Shown here piece by piece: positions 1 through 7,516 of a stretch of 64,000 nt of DNA. The DNA lies in assembly GCA_019751875.1 (NCBI GenBank), contig JAIEMV010000013.1, positions 186,001 through 250,000 on the forward strand, read 5' to 3'. The notes under the pieces are model-generated. The model searched no databases, was not told where the DNA came from, and saw only the letters and a list, made by a program, of their open reading frames with translations. How positions within the stretch are numbered: position 1 is the first letter of the stretch; every line of letters starts with the position of its first letter. A program made the position numbers and the translations under genes. This DNA comes from Hyphomicrobium sp. (lineage in GTDB: Bacteria > Pseudomonadota > Alphaproteobacteria > Rhizobiales > Hyphomicrobiaceae).

Positions 1-1
1 T

Positions 2-166
2 CACTCAGGCTCGTATGTCTTCACAAAGGGCAGAGCTGGAGCAGCTGATCTTTACAACACCCTCGGCACGAAGACGGGAACCTTGATTGATCAGGTTGAT
101 GCAAGCCGTCCAATGGTAATTCTAGGTAATGACGGCTGGAGCGGACATGCAGATACGCAATCTTGA
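2..166 (+). CDS. C-terminal end of an unrecognised upstream ORF (partial)
   Basis: An open frame enters from the left edge and stops at 164-166, one base before an in-frame ATG (168) of the following rod-binding gene. The junction TGA-G-ATG is typical of an operon. The 54 visible residues show no motif I recognise; I compared them mentally with the FlgI and FlgH C-termini expected here and they do not fit. A competing frame (3-86) also stops early, so the true frame of this remnant is uncertain. Confidence 0.3.
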   Translation, partial: HSGSYVFTKGRAGAADLYNTLGTKTGTLIDQVDASRPMVILGNDGWSGHADTQS

Positions 167-494
167 GATGGCAAATTCTTCCACGTTCGCGAGTCTGCAG
201 AGGTCGCACAGAGCGGTCGTTGCGGAATGGGCTGCAACAGTTGAGAGGACCTTGGTTACGGAGACGGGGAGCACCTCGTCGGATTCGGTAGGGGCTCCAT
301 ACAATTTTGCGGGTGTGAAGCTTTCAGAGCTTTTGGTTGCCCACCTTCTGAGGGAGATGATGCCGAATGTTAGTCGAGCAGAAAGTGGGTTGGCGTTCGA
401 CACGTGGCGGGGGTTGCTCGCGGATGCGATTGCGCAGGAAGTCAGCCCGCGCATTGACCTGATGTCGTCGGTCATACGTTCTGGTGGCGCGTGA
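129..494 (+). CDS. CheL/FlgJ-type flagellar rod-binding protein
   Basis: A 121-residue protein. Its C-terminal half has the pattern of the rod-binding domain found at the N-terminus of FlgJ and in stand-alone alphaproteobacterial CheL: a hydrophobic-acidic helix (KLSELLVAHLLREMMP), then a small polar linker and a TWRGLLADAIAQEVS helix. Known members bind rod subunits in the periplasm and help cap or assemble the flagellar rod; no muramidase domain is attached here. The start is uncertain: ATG at 129, 147 or 168 are all in frame, and 168 fits an upstream stop at 164-166. The following genes look like FlgN and FliL, which supports a flagellar operon. Confidence 0.6.
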   Translation: MTAGADMQIRNLEMANSSTFASLQRSHRAVVAEWAATVERTLVTETGSTSSDSVGAPYNFAGVKLSELLVAHLLREMMPNVSRAESGLAFDTWRGLLADAIAQEVSPRIDLMSSVIRSGGA

Positions 495-541
495 TCATGT
501 TGAAGCGAACTCAAGATAACCGAATGGAATGAGGTGCGACC

Positions 542-928
542 TTGACTGAAAGTGCCGATATCAGCGGTGCAGATCGAAACTTTGACAAGGTGACTAGTGC
601 CATTGATGCCTTGCTCAAAATAGTAGAAGAGGAGACGGCGGCTATTCGAAAATCGGGAGTTGCCGAGATCGAGACGTTCTCTGAGCGGAAGGGCCAGGCC
701 TTGATGAGCTTCAATCGCTTTATCGGAGCTGGCTTGCCTTCGTCTTTAACAAACACGTGCGTCTCGAAGTTGGAGGTTCTTCGTAAGGCGCTCGATGTGA
801 ATCGCTCGCTTCTCCAGATCCACATCGATGCGGTGAATGAGGTGTCCCAGATCATTGTAAGGTGCGTCCAGGATTCCCAGGCCGACGGGACATATGCACA
901 GCCCCGGCAGTCCCATGGTCAGTATTGA
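542..928 (+). CDS. flgN: FlgN-like flagellar chaperone
   Basis: A 128-residue, mostly helical protein that begins at TTG 542 behind GAGGTG. It fits the alphaproteobacterial FlgN-like pattern: an early IDALLKIVEEETAAIRKS helix with acidic residues, an ERKGQALMSFNRF stretch, an LRKALDVNRSLLQIHIDAVNEV helix, and an ADGTYAQPR tail resembling the DGTYS ending of the family. FlgN chaperones hook-associated proteins for export. It overlaps the next gene by one base (TGATG), so the two are translationally coupled. The function is inferred from sequence pattern and neighbours. Confidence 0.6.
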   Translation: MTESADISGADRNFDKVTSAIDALLKIVEEETAAIRKSGVAEIETFSERKGQALMSFNRFIGAGLPSSLTNTCVSKLEVLRKALDVNRSLLQIHIDAVNEVSQIIVRCVQDSQADGTYAQPRQSHGQY

Positions 929-1386
929 TGATAAATCTGATCTTGGTGGGAGTATGGGGCGCGTTAATTTCGGTCATCAGCTTCGTCGGCTTATCCCATA
1001 TCAATATGTTTTCTCCTGACCCTTCCGGGCAGGTTTCCGCACCAAAGATAGAATTCCTTTCAACGGGGATGCTGCGCGTGCCCATTATGGCTGGCGACGC
1101 GCCGACTGGTTATGTGCTCATCAATCTTGACATTGATTACGACGCTCATGTCGTGGCGAGCATGATCAGCAAATTCAAGAGCATTGCGGTCGACGAAGCC
1201 TTCCGTACGATTTTCGAGACAATGTCTGTCGATTTTAAAACAGCAAAGAAGACGGACCTTTCCGAGCTTCTGACGACGATTAAAGATCAATTGAATACTC
1301 GCGTAGGCACAGGAGCCGTGACAGAACTTCGGATCAAGGAGTTCATGTTCGTGCCGCCCCGGAGTGCGCAGAAGCGGCAGTTGTGA
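928..1386 (+). CDS. FliL-like membrane-anchored flagellar protein
   Basis: The ATG at 928 overlaps the FlgN-like stop codon. The protein has 152 residues: one N-terminal membrane segment (about residues 2-24), a short linker, and a periplasmic domain. The domain resembles FliL in layout: a VPIMAGDAPTGYVLINLDI strand pair, a DEAFRTIFE helix, and a closing LNTRVGTGAVTELRIKEFM segment. FliL proteins sit around the stator at the flagellar base. The product is shorter than many FliL proteins, and a CheL-FlgN-transmembrane order is recalled from related bacteria. It is probably the last gene of the operon, since 180 non-coding bases follow. Confidence 0.55.
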   Translation: MINLILVGVWGALISVISFVGLSHINMFSPDPSGQVSAPKIEFLSTGMLRVPIMAGDAPTGYVLINLDIDYDAHVVASMISKFKSIAVDEAFRTIFETMSVDFKTAKKTDLSELLTTIKDQLNTRVGTGAVTELRIKEFMFVPPRSAQKRQL

Positions 1387-1442
1387 CCGGCGCATCGCTC
1401 GGACAAGCCGACGTGAGACGTTGGTCAGCTTGCGGGACACTT

Positions 1443-1522
1443 GTGGATAAACATCCACGAAGTGGATTGACCGCTTATCAAATGTATACTTAGTGATCAT
1501 CATGTGTATTGTATTAATCCAC
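1443..1522. promoter_or_regulatory. Cluster of GTGGAT/ATCCAC half-sites upstream of the GntR gene
   Basis: Four copies of one hexamer lie in 80 bases: GTGGAT at 1443, ATCCAC at 1453, GTGGAT at 1462 and ATCCAC at 1517. The middle two form a perfect inverted repeat, ATCCACGAAGTGGAT (1453-1467). The last lies 44 bases before the regulator's start. GntR-family repressors bind short inverted repeats and often regulate themselves, so these are candidate operator sites. There is no T-run, so this is unlikely to be a terminator. Confidence 0.4.
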
Positions 1523-1565
1523 TTACTGATTTGAGAGTAGACCAACCAACATCTGGACGCTGGCA

Positions 1566-2306
1566 TTGCGACACGCTTCGAAAGGCGATGAACCGCGGCA
1601 GTTAACGCCTCAGCCCTTGTATGGGCAGGTTCGGCAATTGCTTGTGGAGCACATCAGGAACGGAGATTGGATGGTCGGGGATTCTCTTCCGAATGAGGGG
1701 CATCTCGCAAAGAAGTTCGGGGTGAGCGTTGGCACGATCCGGAAGGCGATCGAAGGTCTTGAAACGAATGGACTGGTTAAGCGGATACAAGGCCGCGGCA
1801 CTTACGTCGCTGGTATCGGATCGCACGTCTTGCGCCAGAAATTTGTGCGCCTTCGAGGCGATGACGATGGCGATATGCGGCTCAGCTATGACCTGATTTC
1901 TATCGAGCGTGTGCCGACGCCATCTGATGTCGCTCAGGCTGCCGGTTGGAATCCGAAGGTCGAACTTCTGAAAGTCGTGCAGCTTGTCCGATTTGGTGGC
2001 GCCGGCTTCGGACGCGAAGTTTCTCACCTCCCCCTCGCACGACTGCCAAATTTCGAAAAGCATATGACATTTGGTCAAGATCTTTACCCGCTCCTCGCGG
2101 ATTACGGCATCATCGTGACAAGCGCCCGCGAACGCCTTTCGCTGACGAGTTCGAGCAGAGACATCATGGAAGACCTTGGGGCTCAAGAAGGCGGGTCAAT
2201 CTTGCGATTAACGCGCGTAGCTTACTGTATGGAAAAAACACCAGTCGAGCATAGGGTTTCTCATTATCTTGCGGACGGGTTCAACTACGATATCGAGATC
2301 GATTAA
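1566..2306 (+). CDS. GntR-family (HutC/UTRA) transcriptional regulator
   Basis: A 246-residue protein with a winged helix-turn-helix at about residues 17-80 (PLYGQVRQLLVEHIRNGDW, then LPNEGHLAKKFGVSVGTIRKAI and the wing GRGTYV). A UTRA ligand-binding domain follows at about 95-240, with the usual late segment on reaching effector-dependent contacts (GSILRLTRVAYCMEKTPVEHRVSHYLAD). The start is a TTG; no in-frame ATG precedes the DNA-binding domain. UTRA regulators sense small metabolites such as sugars, amino acids or alkylphosphonates, but the ligand cannot be read here. No obvious target operon is adjacent, and the hexamer cluster upstream suggests autoregulation. Confidence 0.85.
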   Translation: MRHASKGDEPRQLTPQPLYGQVRQLLVEHIRNGDWMVGDSLPNEGHLAKKFGVSVGTIRKAIEGLETNGLVKRIQGRGTYVAGIGSHVLRQKFVRLRGDDDGDMRLSYDLISIERVPTPSDVAQAAGWNPKVELLKVVQLVRFGGAGFGREVSHLPLARLPNFEKHMTFGQDLYPLLADYGIIVTSARERLSLTSSSRDIMEDLGAQEGGSILRLTRVAYCMEKTPVEHRVSHYLADGFNYDIEID

Positions 2307-2819
2307 TTGATGGTGTTTGCACAGCGGAGGCAGGTACATGCCAAGCTGACAGACTGCGCTTCAACAGTCGGTGTTTCAGTCCGCTCGTTGGCGTGTGGTC
2401 TGGACGTCTGCCCAGTGGGGCTCGAGCAGCGTGCTCAGCCCGTTCTTGCGTACTTGTCGCTCAAGCTCGCGGTGTCGTTTCGCAGCGTCGCGACGATAGG
2501 ACCTTTCCATTAGCCACTTTCGCAGCGCGAAACGACCATTCGTATTCGTTTCGGGCCTCTTGTCCGGTCGAGTTTGCATGAGACACCACAGCTCTTGGCC
2601 AATCATGGAATGGCCGTTCAGCTTGCATGCCAGCGCTCCCCTGGCCCAACGTGTGGTGTCATACCTCACCGCCGCATGGGTGGTGCACGTCGCCTTGCGG
2701 GAAGTTTAACGCTGAAAGCTGTAACAGCGGGTTAATTCGGATTCGGGGTCAACTCGCTGGTTGGTTTCGTGCAAGCTTGCGCCGCTAGCCTATCCGAGGC
2801 TTTTTACCACCAGGACGCA
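2307..2819. other. Intergenic stretch with at most one doubtful ORF
   Basis: About 510 bases between the GntR regulator and the lysozyme. The only frame of note is a 97-residue minus-strand ORF, listed separately. I see no RNA gene, insertion sequence or clear terminator. Confidence 0.4.
2376..2669 (-). CDS. Doubtful small hypothetical protein
   Basis: A 97-residue open frame. Its second half is rich in Arg, Lys and Glu with helical periodicity (KWLMERSYRRDAAKRHRELE), which could be a short coiled coil or nucleic-acid-binding segment. No family is recognised, no ribosome site is convincing, and it may be an accidental frame in GC-rich DNA. Confidence 0.2.
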   Translation of the reverse strand: MRYDTTRWARGALACKLNGHSMIGQELWCLMQTRPDKRPETNTNGRFALRKWLMERSYRRDAAKRHRELERQVRKNGLSTLLEPHWADVQTTRQRAD

Positions 2820-3464
2820 ATGGACGCTCGTTTTCTTGACCGAATAAAGACGTTTGAGGGCTTCACCCGCGAGGCGAAGTGGGACTATGCGCAGTATTCA
2901 AATGGCTACGGAACAAAAGCTGCTTACATGGGCGAGGTGATTGACCAAGCTGAGGCGGACCGGCGTTTTCGGGATGAATTGAATAGAGCTGGCGAGTTGG
3001 TCGATAAGTTTGCACCGGGACTTGACTCGGGTAGCCGTGCGGCCCTGGTCTCACTGACATTCAATGCCGGTACGAAGTGGATGCGGAGCGGTCTCGGCGA
3101 GGCCGTAAAGAACGGGGCGATGGGTGACGCCAAACAAATTTTTCTGCAGTACACCAAGGCAGGCGGAGTGGATCTGCCCGGACTCATAAGCCGCCGATTA
3201 GAGGAAGCTGCATGGTTTCAGACCGATAGCCGTGGCCCGAAGGTCGCCAATACGAGCGATAGCGTCACAGCAGGTGCGCCGGAGAGTTCGCGACCGACCG
3301 CTGCCGCTGCTTCGGCTTTCGACGCCCCAAACCCAAGCAGCCACGAGAGTTCCCCGTCTGTCCGAGCCGCCTACGAACTCTTCGAGCAACTCCAAATGGA
3401 CCGAATTCGACTTCTTGTCCTTTCCCAAAGACAGGAACCCGACGGGCAGAGCTTTGGAGTTTAA
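2820..3464 (+). CDS. GH24 lysozyme-like endolysin (phage T4-type fold)
   Basis: A 214-residue protein starting at ATG 2820; a GTG at 2769 would add 17 residues with no gain in homology. The first 135 residues are a glycoside hydrolase 24 domain. The catalytic Glu is in KTFEGF, and the Asp and Thr of the triad are in WDYAQYSNGYGTKA; AALVSLTFNAGT and GLISRRLEEAAWF are the usual structural helices. Such enzymes cleave the MurNAc-GlcNAc bond of peptidoglycan. The last 75 residues are Ser/Pro/Ala-rich and probably disordered, ending in a short helix. No signal peptide, holin or other phage gene is nearby, so it is either a prophage remnant or a domesticated wall hydrolase. Confidence 0.8.
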   Translation: MDARFLDRIKTFEGFTREAKWDYAQYSNGYGTKAAYMGEVIDQAEADRRFRDELNRAGELVDKFAPGLDSGSRAALVSLTFNAGTKWMRSGLGEAVKNGAMGDAKQIFLQYTKAGGVDLPGLISRRLEEAAWFQTDSRGPKVANTSDSVTAGAPESSRPTAAAASAFDAPNPSSHESSPSVRAAYELFEQLQMDRIRLLVLSQRQEPDGQSFGV

Positions 3465-3599
3465 TCAACGCCGGATCGCGCAAGGAGGAGGCTGCCGGTC
3501 GAGAGACTAGCCTCTTTGTAAGCGGGAGCTTCTCCAATGGACGCGTAAGTGGTGACCGAAGTTTCGCCCGCGACAAAGAAGTCACTGCCGCCATTGCAC

Positions 3600-3617
3600 C
3601 TGTCACACGCCTGAAAC
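3600..3617 (+). promoter_or_regulatory. Pho box (PhoB binding site) of the lipid-remodelling operon
   Basis: CTGTCAC-ACGC-CTGAAAC: two 7-base direct repeats with a 4-base spacer, the architecture of the alphaproteobacterial Pho box. The first repeat matches the consensus CTGTCAY and the second matches five of seven positions. A TATCTC at 3629-3634 lies 11 bases downstream, where a -10 element is expected in PhoB-activated promoters that lack a -35. Transcription would then start near 3641 and leave a leader of about 50 bases before ATG 3694. Confidence 0.7.
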
Positions 3618-3693
3618 AGAACTTCGGCTATCTCCCGCAAGTATGAGCGAGAGAAGCGAATCGAGGCGCGCCGTGACAGACGCCCGGGCAGAG

Positions 3694-4482
3694 ATGAGCT
3701 ATCGGACGATTTTCATCTCCGACGTTCACCTGGGCACCCGTGCCGCCCAAGCCCCAGCCCTGCTCGACTTCCTCAAGCGCGCCGAGGCCGACACGTACTA
3801 TCTCGTCGGCGATATCATCGATTTTTGGAAAGTCCGGCGCGGTCCCGTTTGGCTGCAGTCTCACAATGACGTCATCCAGAAACTCTTGCGCAAATCCCGC
3901 AAAGGCGCTCGAATCGTCTACATCCCCGGCAATCACGACGAAGCGCTTCGCGACTACTGCGGCTTGAACTTTGGCAGCATCGAGGTTCGCCGCGACGCGA
4001 TATTCGAAACCGCCGCCGGAAAGAAATACATCGTCATGCACGGCGATGAATTCGATGTGGTCGTGAGATATGCCAGATGGTTGGCCTTTCTCGGTGATCG
4101 CTCATACGAATTGGCCCTGTGGACGAACCGCCCTCTCAATTGGATACGCGACAAGTTGGGGCTCGGGTACTGGTCGCTATCCGCCTATCTAAAGGGCCGC
4201 GTCAAAACCGCCGTAAACTTCATTGGCGAATTTGAGAGCGCATTGTCCGATGTTGCTCGCCGTCACGAGGCGGATGGCATCATCTGCGGTCACATTCACC
4301 ATGCCGCCGACCGCATGATTGATGGCGTCCATTATCTTAACTGCGGCGACTGGGTGGAAAGTGCCACGGCGATCGTCGAAACGCACTCCGGCGAACTCAA
4401 AGTCCTGCATTGGGGTATTGCGCGGCAGTCCAGCGAAGCCTCGCCGACCGATGAGGACACCAGCCTTGCAGCGGCTGCGTGA
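3694..4482 (+). CDS. plcP: PlcP-type metallophosphoesterase (phospholipase C under phosphate starvation)
   Basis: A 262-residue calcineurin-like phosphoesterase, chosen to start at ATG 3694 so that it opens MSYRTIFISDVHLGT. The metal-ligand motifs are present in order: D-x-H (SDVHLG), GD-x2-D (LVGDIIDFW), GNHD (PGNHDEA), then MHGDEFD and the late GHIHHA. It resembles LpxH, but its place beside agt and btaAB is that of PlcP. In rhizobia and marine alphaproteobacteria PlcP converts phosphatidylcholine and other phospholipids to diacylglycerol when phosphate is scarce. The stop codon abuts the agt ATG. An alternative ATG at 3643 would sit almost on the predicted transcription start. Confidence 0.85.
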   Translation: MSYRTIFISDVHLGTRAAQAPALLDFLKRAEADTYYLVGDIIDFWKVRRGPVWLQSHNDVIQKLLRKSRKGARIVYIPGNHDEALRDYCGLNFGSIEVRRDAIFETAAGKKYIVMHGDEFDVVVRYARWLAFLGDRSYELALWTNRPLNWIRDKLGLGYWSLSAYLKGRVKTAVNFIGEFESALSDVARRHEADGIICGHIHHAADRMIDGVHYLNCGDWVESATAIVETHSGELKVLHWGIARQSSEASPTDEDTSLAAAA

Positions 4483-5565
4483 ATGAAAGTCCTGATCGCC
4501 ACCGACGCTTGGTACCCACAGGTCAACGGTGTTCTGGCGACTTACCAGCGTCTTGCCGCCGAGCTTCCCAAACTGGGATGCGACCTTACGTTTTTCACAC
4601 CCGAGCCGTTTAATACGATCGCGATGCCCGGCTACCGCGAAATCCGCCTTGCCGTTCCGAACCGACACGTCGCTGAGAAGACGATCAGTGCCGAGGCGGC
4701 GGACCATGTTCATATCGCCACCGAAGGGCCGGTTGGCTGGATGGCTCGCAATTACTGTCTGCGCCGCGGTATTTCTTTCACCACCAGCTTTCATACCCGC
4801 TTTCCCGAATATGGATCGCAGCACCTCGGCGTCCCCAAAGGCATTGTCTATGCAGGGCTGAAGCGCTTCCACAACGCGGGTGCCGGGCTGATGGTGGCAA
4901 CTCCATCTCTTCAGCGAGACCTTGCGGGGCTCGGCTTTCGCAACGTTTTGCCGTGGACGAGAGGTGTCGATACGACGCTTTTCTGCCCGCGTGCCGATCG
5001 GCTATTCGGGAGCGATGGTCCCGTTTTTCTCTACGTTGGGCGTGTGTCGATTGAGAAAAATGTCGAGGCCTTCCTGACCGCGGATCTGCCCGGAATCAAA
5101 GTTGTCGTTGGTGACGGGCCGCAACTTGATGCGCTGGCCAAAAGATTCCCACGCGTTTACTTTTCGGGCCGGCGCGTCGGTGTGGATCTCGCACGCCACT
5201 TCGCTTCCGCTGACGTTTTTGTCTTTCCGAGTCGGACCGATACTTTCGGATTGGTGATCCTGGAAGCCATGGCGTCGGGGATTCCCGTGGCGGCTTACCC
5301 GGTCATGGGCCCCATTGACATCATTGAACATGGGATCAGCGGCGTTCTGGATGAGGACTTGGCCGTCGCTGCCCGTCGCGCGCTCAGTCTCGATCGTGTG
5401 CAGGTCCGCCGCCGCGCTCTCGATTTCACCTGGCGTCGCACAGCTGAACTGTTCCTGGACAACATTCGCCATGCGCGCGCTATGAATAATCGATTGCCCG
5501 CTCATGCGACTGCATCACTGCCCCACACACATACTTGCGGCGCTGCCGCCAATCGGAGACCATGA
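4483..5565 (+). CDS. agt: GT4 glycosyltransferase making glycosyl-diacylglycerol (Agt)
   Basis: A 360-residue GT-B fold enzyme of family GT4. It opens with MKVLIATDAWYPQVNGV, carries the donor-binding LYVGRVSIEKN at about residue 184, and has the E-x7-E-type motif TDTFGLVILEAMASG near 255. In phosphate-starved alphaproteobacteria this enzyme adds glucose, glucuronate or galactose to diacylglycerol. Its ATG follows the plcP stop directly and its own stop overlaps btaA (ATGA), so the operon is translationally coupled. The C-terminal 30 residues are Ala/His/Arg-rich and look unstructured. The sugar donor cannot be read from sequence. Confidence 0.85.
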   Translation: MKVLIATDAWYPQVNGVLATYQRLAAELPKLGCDLTFFTPEPFNTIAMPGYREIRLAVPNRHVAEKTISAEAADHVHIATEGPVGWMARNYCLRRGISFTTSFHTRFPEYGSQHLGVPKGIVYAGLKRFHNAGAGLMVATPSLQRDLAGLGFRNVLPWTRGVDTTLFCPRADRLFGSDGPVFLYVGRVSIEKNVEAFLTADLPGIKVVVGDGPQLDALAKRFPRVYFSGRRVGVDLARHFASADVFVFPSRTDTFGLVILEAMASGIPVAAYPVMGPIDIIEHGISGVLDEDLAVAARRALSLDRVQVRRRALDFTWRRTAELFLDNIRHARAMNNRLPAHATASLPHTHTCGAAANRRP

Positions 5566-6830
5566 CGATGGAGCGAGCCGAAACGGCCGATCAGATGGAC
5601 ATCTCTCGGCGCCGCAGTGGCGCGCTCATCGGGGCTGCCGTGCAACGCAGCAGTCTCTTCTCGGTTGCCGGACTGAACGAGCGCGCCTTCACGTTTGCCT
5701 TCTCGAGTCTAGTCTACCCCCAGATTTGGGAAGACCCAATTGTCGACCTTGAGGCTTTACAGATCGAAGCGGGGCAGCGCGTCATCACCATCGCCTCAGG
5801 TAGCTGCAATGCGCTTTCGTACCTTACGGCAAATCCCGGCGAAATTATCGCTGTCGATCTCAACTCATCGCACGCCGCGCTCAATCGCCTCAAATGTGTC
5901 GGTGCGCGTTATCTTCCCGACTATGATGCCTTTTTCTCCTTCTTCGGTGCAGCCGACCGCAAAGCTAATATCGCGCTATATGATCGCTATGTCAGAGACC
6001 GCCTCGATGCTGAAACGCGCGCATTCTGGAGCGGCCGGGATCTGACCGGCCGCCGCAGGATCGAGCGCTTTGCCCGCGGCTTCTACCGCTTCGGCCTGCT
6101 CGGCCGCTTCATTGCCGCCGGACATCGCGCCGCCAAACTCCTCGGTAGCAATCCGGGAGCCATCATGCAGGCCCGCACGATTGAAGAACAGAGCGCCATA
6201 TATAATCGTGAGTTAAAGCCGCTGTTTGAGAGGCGTCTCGTCCGGGCCATTCTCAATCAACGGTCGTCGCTTTTCGGGCTCGGCATCCCTCCTGCACAGT
6301 ACGACGCGCTCGCCGGTGGGCGGCCGATGCACGAAGTCGTCGAAGAGCGTCTCCGCCGCCTCGCCTGCGATTTCAATCTTCAACAGAATTACTTCGCCTG
6401 GCAGGCTTTTGCTCGCGGTTACGCGCCGAACGGCGACGGCCCTCTGCCGCCCTATTTGGAGCGCGAAAACTATGAGCAGATCCGCGATCGCGCACACCGT
6501 ATCAGCATGCGCAACATCGCCTATACCGATCAGTTGCGAGTGCTGCCGTCTGCCCACCTGGACCGCTACGTCTTGCTCGATGCGCAAGACTGGATGAACG
6601 ACGCCGCGCTTGCTGACCTGTGGACGGAAATCACGCGCACGGCCCGCCGCGGCGCTCGCGTGATCTTTCGTACCGCTGGTGAAAACACGATTCTTCCTGG
6701 TCGCGTTCCTGATGCGCTTCTTGATCGCTGGACCTACGAGGAGGGGGCGTCCAAAGAGTGGACGAAGCGGGATCGCTCCGCGATCTATGGCGGCTTCCAT
6801 CTTTATGTCTTCAAGGGTGAGGGCGTATGA
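5562..6830 (+). CDS. btaA: BtaA, SAM:diacylglycerol 3-amino-3-carboxypropyltransferase (DUF3419)
   Basis: A 422-residue protein, first enzyme of betaine lipid (DGTS) synthesis. It transfers the 3-amino-3-carboxypropyl group of S-adenosylmethionine to diacylglycerol, giving diacylglyceryl-homoserine. BtaA hallmarks are visible: SSLVYPQIWEDPIVDLEAL near the N-terminus, a SAM-site segment VITIASGSCNALSYL with IIAVDLNSSH, and the C-terminal YVLLDAQDWMND and ARVIFRTAGE. The ATG at 5562 overlaps the agt stop (ATGA), which fixes the start; its own stop overlaps btaB in the same way. Confidence 0.95.
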   Translation: MTMERAETADQMDISRRRSGALIGAAVQRSSLFSVAGLNERAFTFAFSSLVYPQIWEDPIVDLEALQIEAGQRVITIASGSCNALSYLTANPGEIIAVDLNSSHAALNRLKCVGARYLPDYDAFFSFFGAADRKANIALYDRYVRDRLDAETRAFWSGRDLTGRRRIERFARGFYRFGLLGRFIAAGHRAAKLLGSNPGAIMQARTIEEQSAIYNRELKPLFERRLVRAILNQRSSLFGLGIPPAQYDALAGGRPMHEVVEERLRRLACDFNLQQNYFAWQAFARGYAPNGDGPLPPYLERENYEQIRDRAHRISMRNIAYTDQLRVLPSAHLDRYVLLDAQDWMNDAALADLWTEITRTARRGARVIFRTAGENTILPGRVPDALLDRWTYEEGASKEWTKRDRSAIYGGFHLYVFKGEGV

Positions 6831-7495
6831 CGACGACACACCTCTCGGATGCCGAACGCATGGATCGGCACTACCGTTATCAGCGCTTCATTTACGATTT
6901 GACGCGAACCCATTACCTGATCGGCCGCAAGCATCTCATCGCCGATCTGTCGCCCGCGCCCGGTGCAACGGTCTTGGAAATCGGTTGCGGCACTGCCTGG
7001 AATCTCGTCCGCGCCGCTCAGCGCTATCCTCACGCGCGCATATACGGCGTTGATGTGTCGAACGCAATGCTCGACACCGCGCGTGCTGCAATCAAGCGGC
7101 GCGGACTGGCGAGCCGTATCTGCGTCGCCCAGGCCGATGCCACGAAATTTTCAGCCGCCGAGGTTTTCGGAATTCCTACGTTTGATCGCGTGTTCTTTTC
7201 TTACGCCTTGTCGATGATCCCTGGCTGGTGCGACGCACTCGACGTCGGCGCTTCGCAGGTCGCGCCGGGCGGTAGCTTGCATGTCGTCGACTTCGGACAG
7301 TGCGACCGGTTACCTGTGTCGTTCAAGGCGGCATTGTTTGCCTTCCTGGACCACTACACCGTTACGCCACGTGCCGACCTCGAACAGGTCTGCTGGCAAG
7401 TCTGTAATAGGCACGGGCTATCGGTATCGTTCCAGCGTTTGCACCGCGGTTACACGGATTACGCAGTTCTGACGCGGTCAAATCTCAGCATCTGA
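6827..7495 (+). CDS. btaB: BtaB, SAM-dependent N-methyltransferase of betaine lipid synthesis
   Basis: A 222-residue class I methyltransferase that follows btaA with an ATGA overlap. Motif I is VLEIGCGTAWNLV and the acidic end of strand 2 is YGVDVSNAML. The N-terminal HYRYQRFIYDLTRTHYLIGR resembles that of known BtaB proteins. It would methylate the amine of diacylglyceryl-homoserine three times to yield DGTS, acting at the inner membrane surface. Related phosphatidylethanolamine methyltransferases look similar, but the btaA partner settles the assignment. Confidence 0.92.
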   Translation: MTTTHLSDAERMDRHYRYQRFIYDLTRTHYLIGRKHLIADLSPAPGATVLEIGCGTAWNLVRAAQRYPHARIYGVDVSNAMLDTARAAIKRRGLASRICVAQADATKFSAAEVFGIPTFDRVFFSYALSMIPGWCDALDVGASQVAPGGSLHVVDFGQCDRLPVSFKAALFAFLDHYTVTPRADLEQVCWQVCNRHGLSVSFQRLHRGYTDYAVLTRSNLSI

Positions 7496-7516
7496 CGGCC
7501 ATCCGAGGAACACCCA

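Noticed and set aside
1478-1520. TGATCA-centred palindrome ahead of the GntR gene
   Set aside because: Outside the six-base core the two arms do not match; the GTGGAT cluster is better supported.
2700-2740. CTGAAAG-CTGTAAC as a second Pho box
   Set aside because: The repeats lack the 4-base spacer and no phosphate-related gene follows.
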